Shown here piece by piece: positions 52,075 through 54,406 of a stretch of DNA of 54,406 nucleotides (within the stretch, counting starts at the first letter, position 1; every line of letters starts with the position of its first letter). The DNA is from JBDKTH01 sp964558295 (lineage in GTDB: Bacteria; Planctomycetota; Planctomycetia; Pirellulales; Thermoguttaceae), in the NCBI GenBank assembly GCA_964558295.1, contig CAZLDQ010000008.1, positions 1 through 54,406 on the forward strand, read 5' to 3'. The notes below the pieces were generated by a model that was given only the letters and a program-made list of their open reading frames with translations, was not told where the DNA came from and did not search any database. A program made the position numbers and the translations under genes.

Positions 52075-53550
52075 ATGGCTCGTAAAAAGAAGCAACCCTC
52101 TTCCTCTTCTTCCATCCCTAGTCCTAGCCACCTCGGCCGCAAGACCCAGTTCATCCGGCCGGAGATCCGCTGTAAGGAAGGCCGCAAGGGCGGCGTCTAC
52201 TGGGACGGAAAGTTCTGGTACCTGGGCCCCTGGAACGGCAAGGACCCGATTCCCACGCCGATGTATCGGGCTTGGCTGCGCCTCTGTGAACACCTGGAGC
52301 AAGTCTGGCTCTCCCGCCAGGCCGAACTGCCCGAACCCGATCCAGAGAAGGCCATCGCGATCGTCGAAGCCGTCGACCAGTGGCTCTTTCAGTTGGAGCA
52401 CCACCCGCGGCCCCTTGGCGACCTCAAGGCCGATGGGACGTTGGCCGACCACTTCCACAAGGCTGTCTATCGGCTCAAGCCCCTGGTGGCACTCTACGGC
52501 GATGTGCCTGCGGCCGAGTTCACGGCCAAGCTGCTTCAGGAGTTCATGCGACGCCTGGCCGCTGGCGACTGGTGGACGCCGCACAACAACCCCTACAAGC
52601 ACCGCAAGACGGCGCCCGGGCCCTTTGCCGCGTCCTACATCAACAAGGTCCGTTCGGACGTCGTGCGGATGTATGAGTGGCTGGAGCTGGAGGATTTTGT
52701 CCCCAGGGGCCACGCCGAGCATTTACGCAACATGCCTCCTTACGACGTTGAACCGACGCCCGAGGATACCTATCAATTGGTCACGGCTGAGGATCTGGAA
52801 ACGACCTGCCAGCACGCCTCGCCCGTGGTGGCCACGATGATGCGGATCCAGTATGCGACGGCCGCACGCCCCAGTGAGATCTGCATTATGAAGGAGCGGT
52901 ATTTTGACAAACGGCACGTCCAGGGCGTCTGGCTGTATCGGCCCCCGACGCATAAAACGGCCTATCGGGGCAAGGTGCGCGTGATTCCCCTGAACAAACA
53001 CTGTCAGGAACTCCTCAAGCCGTTCCTTGATCGGCCAGCCGACGAGTTTCTCTTCAAGCCGGAGGAATCACACCAGTGGTGGCAAGAGGAACGAGCGCGG
53101 AACGCCGGGCACGACCGCAAGACCGAGGTGACTCCCTCGGAACTCAAGCAACGGGCCAAGCGCAAGGAGCAGCGCAAACACTCGCTGAAGCAGCGACCGT
53201 TCGCTCCCCGGTTCAGTGCCTATACCTACGCCCAGGCCGTCCGCCGCGCGATCCGCAAGGCCCTCGCTGCCGGCAAGCAGGTGGCCGACTGGACTCCTTA
53301 CGCCCTACGGCACACGACCTTGACCGACGTTCAGTGGAAGGCCGGCGAAGAGGCCTCGGCGGCCCTCGGCGGACACTCCCGGAACGTCAATCGTGGCTAC
53401 GCGCACAAACAGACCCTGCGCGCGATCCGTGTGGCGACCCGTGTTGTCAAAGGGGATTCCCCCGCGGCACCTTCTATGCCGTCGACAAAGCACGCCGAGA
53501 CGACGCCAGAGGCTCCTGCATCCCGATTACGACGACGCGAGCCTCGGTGA
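52075..53550 (+). CDS. Tyrosine-family site-specific recombinase (integrase)
   Basis: A 491-residue integrase. The N-terminal region (about 20-220) contains a helical core-binding domain; the C-terminal catalytic domain (about 235-455) shows Arg265 (ATAARPSEI), Lys294 (PTHKTAYRGK), Tyr409/Arg412 in PYALRHT (Tyr replaces the usual His), His434 (LGGHS) and the nucleophile Tyr442 (RGYAH). A Lys/Arg-rich insert lies at about 350-375. AGGAG (52061-52065) is nine bases upstream of the ATG at 52075, so the longer frame from 52000 is not used. It inserts and removes the element at tRNA-Phe. The basic, low-complexity tail after residue 460 is of unknown value. Confidence 0.92.
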   Translation: MARKKKQPSSSSSIPSPSHLGRKTQFIRPEIRCKEGRKGGVYWDGKFWYLGPWNGKDPIPTPMYRAWLRLCEHLEQVWLSRQAELPEPDPEKAIAIVEAVDQWLFQLEHHPRPLGDLKADGTLADHFHKAVYRLKPLVALYGDVPAAEFTAKLLQEFMRRLAAGDWWTPHNNPYKHRKTAPGPFAASYINKVRSDVVRMYEWLELEDFVPRGHAEHLRNMPPYDVEPTPEDTYQLVTAEDLETTCQHASPVVATMMRIQYATAARPSEICIMKERYFDKRHVQGVWLYRPPTHKTAYRGKVRVIPLNKHCQELLKPFLDRPADEFLFKPEESHQWWQEERARNAGHDRKTEVTPSELKQRAKRKEQRKHSLKQRPFAPRFSAYTYAQAVRRAIRKALAAGKQVADWTPYALRHTTLTDVQWKAGEEASAALGGHSRNVNRGYAHKQTLRAIRVATRVVKGDSPAAPSMPSTKHAETTPEAPASRLRRREPR

Positions 53551-53788
53551 GTTGCATCAGGAGCACCCGCCAGGTCTGGCCGAACACGGAACGCACGACG
53601 ATTTCCACAGGAGGCCCACATAGGCTCAGCCGCTGAAGGTGGTGCCATGCCGTACTTCGATCGGCCTCGGCGATCGCCTCCAGGCAGTGCTGCCCGAGAA
53701 GGGCTGCGGCAACTTCTGGTGACGTTCCGCGTACTTCACGAATATGATGAAAACTGTCCAAGACGCAAGCAACAATTCGTAGTGTCAC
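53474..53788 (-). CDS. Possible small protein, unknown
   Basis: A minus-strand frame of 104 residues opens with GTG at 53788 after a good GGAGG (53794-53798, five bases away) and ends at 53474, overlapping the 3' end of the integrase by 77 bases. The composition (LRIVACVLDSFHHIREVRG, CLEAIAEADRSTAWHHLQRL) is protein-like and hydrophobic/helical, but no family is recognised and the antisense overlap argues against it. The open frame continues upstream to 54010, though that part is AT-rich and unlikely to be coding. Confidence 0.35.
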   Translation of the reverse strand: MTLRIVACVLDSFHHIREVRGTSPEVAAALLGQHCLEAIAEADRSTAWHHLQRLSLCGPPVEIVVRSVFGQTWRVLLMQLTEARVVVIGMQEPLASSRRALSTA

Positions 53789-53932
53789 AAGTTCCTCCGC
53801 AAATGCGACTCGCTTCGGAAAGGTCCTAGTTAGCCTGGCTTGGCGAGTCTTGTCATATTTGCCAGATTGCCTATTTATGTAATTGCGTTTTGATGCAATA
53901 ATCGGGCGTACAATTAGTGCAACAATTGATGA

Positions 53933-53953
53933 TTCAATTGTTTGACAATTGAA
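53933..53953. repeat. 21-base palindrome in an AT-rich gap
   Basis: TTCAATTGT (53933-53941) and ACAATTGAA (53945-53953) form perfect 9-bp arms around TTG. A further CAATTG lies just left (53923-53928), and two TTGACA hexamers are at 53942-53947 and 53962-53967. The gap 53830-53998 is clearly richer in A/T than the rest of the window. It is a likely operator or promoter region for the small gene at 53999. Confidence 0.5.
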
Positions 53954-53998
53954 CAGCAAGCTTGACATGGACTGCTCTCTGTTTCGATATAAGGGGGC

Positions 53999-54277
53999 AT
54001 GGCCAAGCAAGCGAAGCCGAAGTACGAACGTGCCAAGACCTTCACAGAGGGGGAGTTACGTTCGTTGGCGGATGTCTTGATCAGTGCTGGGCAAAGGATC
54101 AGGGACGAGGCAGATGTGGCCAAAGACAACCGGATCGAGACGGTTAAGGTCTTGCATGGAACGGGTTTAACCGAAGTGGTCGAGGAGAAACTACCCGATT
54201 TTCTTGCTGACTTGGAGAAGAAGGTGCGAAAGGCCGTGAAGCAGCGAGAACGGCTCCGAAAACGGCGGCAAGGGTAG
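53999..54277 (+). CDS. Small charged helical protein, unknown
   Basis: A 92-residue protein rich in Lys, Arg and Glu, probably alpha-helical with coiled-coil tendency at the C-terminus (LADLEKKVRKAVKQRERLRKRR). The ATG at 53999 follows AAGGGGG by only one base, too close for a normal ribosome binding site. A TATAAG hexamer lies at 53988-53993, so the mRNA may be leaderless. The family is not recognised; it is probably element cargo or a regulator. Confidence 0.55.
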   Translation: MAKQAKPKYERAKTFTEGELRSLADVLISAGQRIRDEADVAKDNRIETVKVLHGTGLTEVVEEKLPDFLADLEKKVRKAVKQRERLRKRRQG

Positions 54278-54358
54278 TGGCTTGCATCGTCTCGTTGGCT
54301 TCGGATTGTTTCAGAGTACACTTGGCATCATCACGCCAACCCTGGGCAGGAGGTTGCG

Positions 54359-54406
54359 ATGAAGAGGCAGGAGGCCGAGGGCGTTTCTGCTGGTCGGCTG
54401 ATCCAT
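54359..54406 (+). CDS. Start of a gene running off the window
   Basis: A strong CAGGAGG (54347-54353) is five bases upstream of an ATG at 54359. The frame stays open for the 16 codons left (MKRQEAEGVSAGRLIH). Too short to identify; it is probably the next gene of the integrated element. Confidence 0.55.
   Translation, partial: MKRQEAEGVSAGRLIH

Larger units (their letters stand above)
51952..54406 (+). mobile_element. Left end of an integrated element at tRNA-Phe (runs past the window)
   Basis: A tyrosine recombinase gene lies directly after an intact tRNA-Phe gene and reads away from it, followed by short unknown genes and a palindrome-rich AT stretch (53830-53990). This layout is typical of genomic islands and phage-like elements that use the tRNA 3' end as attB. 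The tRNA 3' end would serve as the left att site. No second copy of that sequence is visible in the remaining 2.4 kb, so the right boundary is outside the window. Confidence 0.5.

Noticed and set aside
53647..53829. 60-codon plus-strand frame after the integrase
   Set aside because: No strong ribosome binding site, Arg/Pro-rich and no family; the minus-strand frame opposite has a better start signal.

Overview
The window looks like a chromosomal segment of a planctomycete, most likely a Pirellulales/Thermogutta-type bacterium. This is judged from gene families rather than from a database search. The markers are a BBP7-type outer-membrane barrel, MoxR/DUF58/double-VWA clusters with long coiled-coil partners, very large PQQ-propeller/TPR proteins, a Ser/Thr kinase with a planctomycete-style helical N-terminal domain, an NPCBM-domain protein and an HU variant with a basic tail. 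Coding density is high, and many neighbouring genes overlap by 4 bp.

Layout: (1) 1-6413: a lipoprotein and a short SecA-like ATPase; a convergent PAS-AraC regulator; a URO-D-family protein; and a broken Gfo/Idh/MocA oxidoreductase. (2) 6456-10969: a beta-barrel protein and a MacB/LolCDE-like ABC exporter, read leftwards. (3) 11142-35809: one very long leftward gene train. Its order of transcription is PQQ/TPR giant, alpha/alpha-toroid protein, MoxR ATPase, DUF58, BatA-like, VWA membrane protein, coiled-coil membrane protein, [assembly gap at 21013-21073], two coiled-coil exported proteins, NPCBM protein, active HtrA, two HtrA-like proteins that have lost all catalytic residues, and a small membrane protein. 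(4) 36475-39800: HU, Maf, an RluA-type pseudouridine synthase and a Ser/Thr kinase. (5) 39825-51599: a second leftward train made of toroid/HEAT protein, single-pass membrane protein, ExbB/TolQ, two ExbD/TolR, membrane-anchored PQQ propeller, TPR-linked family-5 solute-binding protein and an exported coiled-coil protein. (6) 51879-54406: tRNA-Phe(GAA) with a tyrosine recombinase directly downstream, then small unknown genes. This is the left end of an integrated element that runs out of the window.

The two leftward trains are the most interesting content. Train one joins the MoxR-DUF58-VWA module, which in other bacteria is linked to metal-cofactor insertion or envelope stress, to a periplasmic HtrA with two pseudoprotease companions. 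Train two joins a proton-driven ExbB/ExbD motor to a propeller, a solute-binding protein and a candidate TonB-like connector. No transporter permease or TonB-dependent receptor is visible beside it. Each train contains one alpha/alpha-toroid protein and one PQQ-propeller protein, so the two may be functionally parallel. The functions of both trains as systems are inferred from gene content only.
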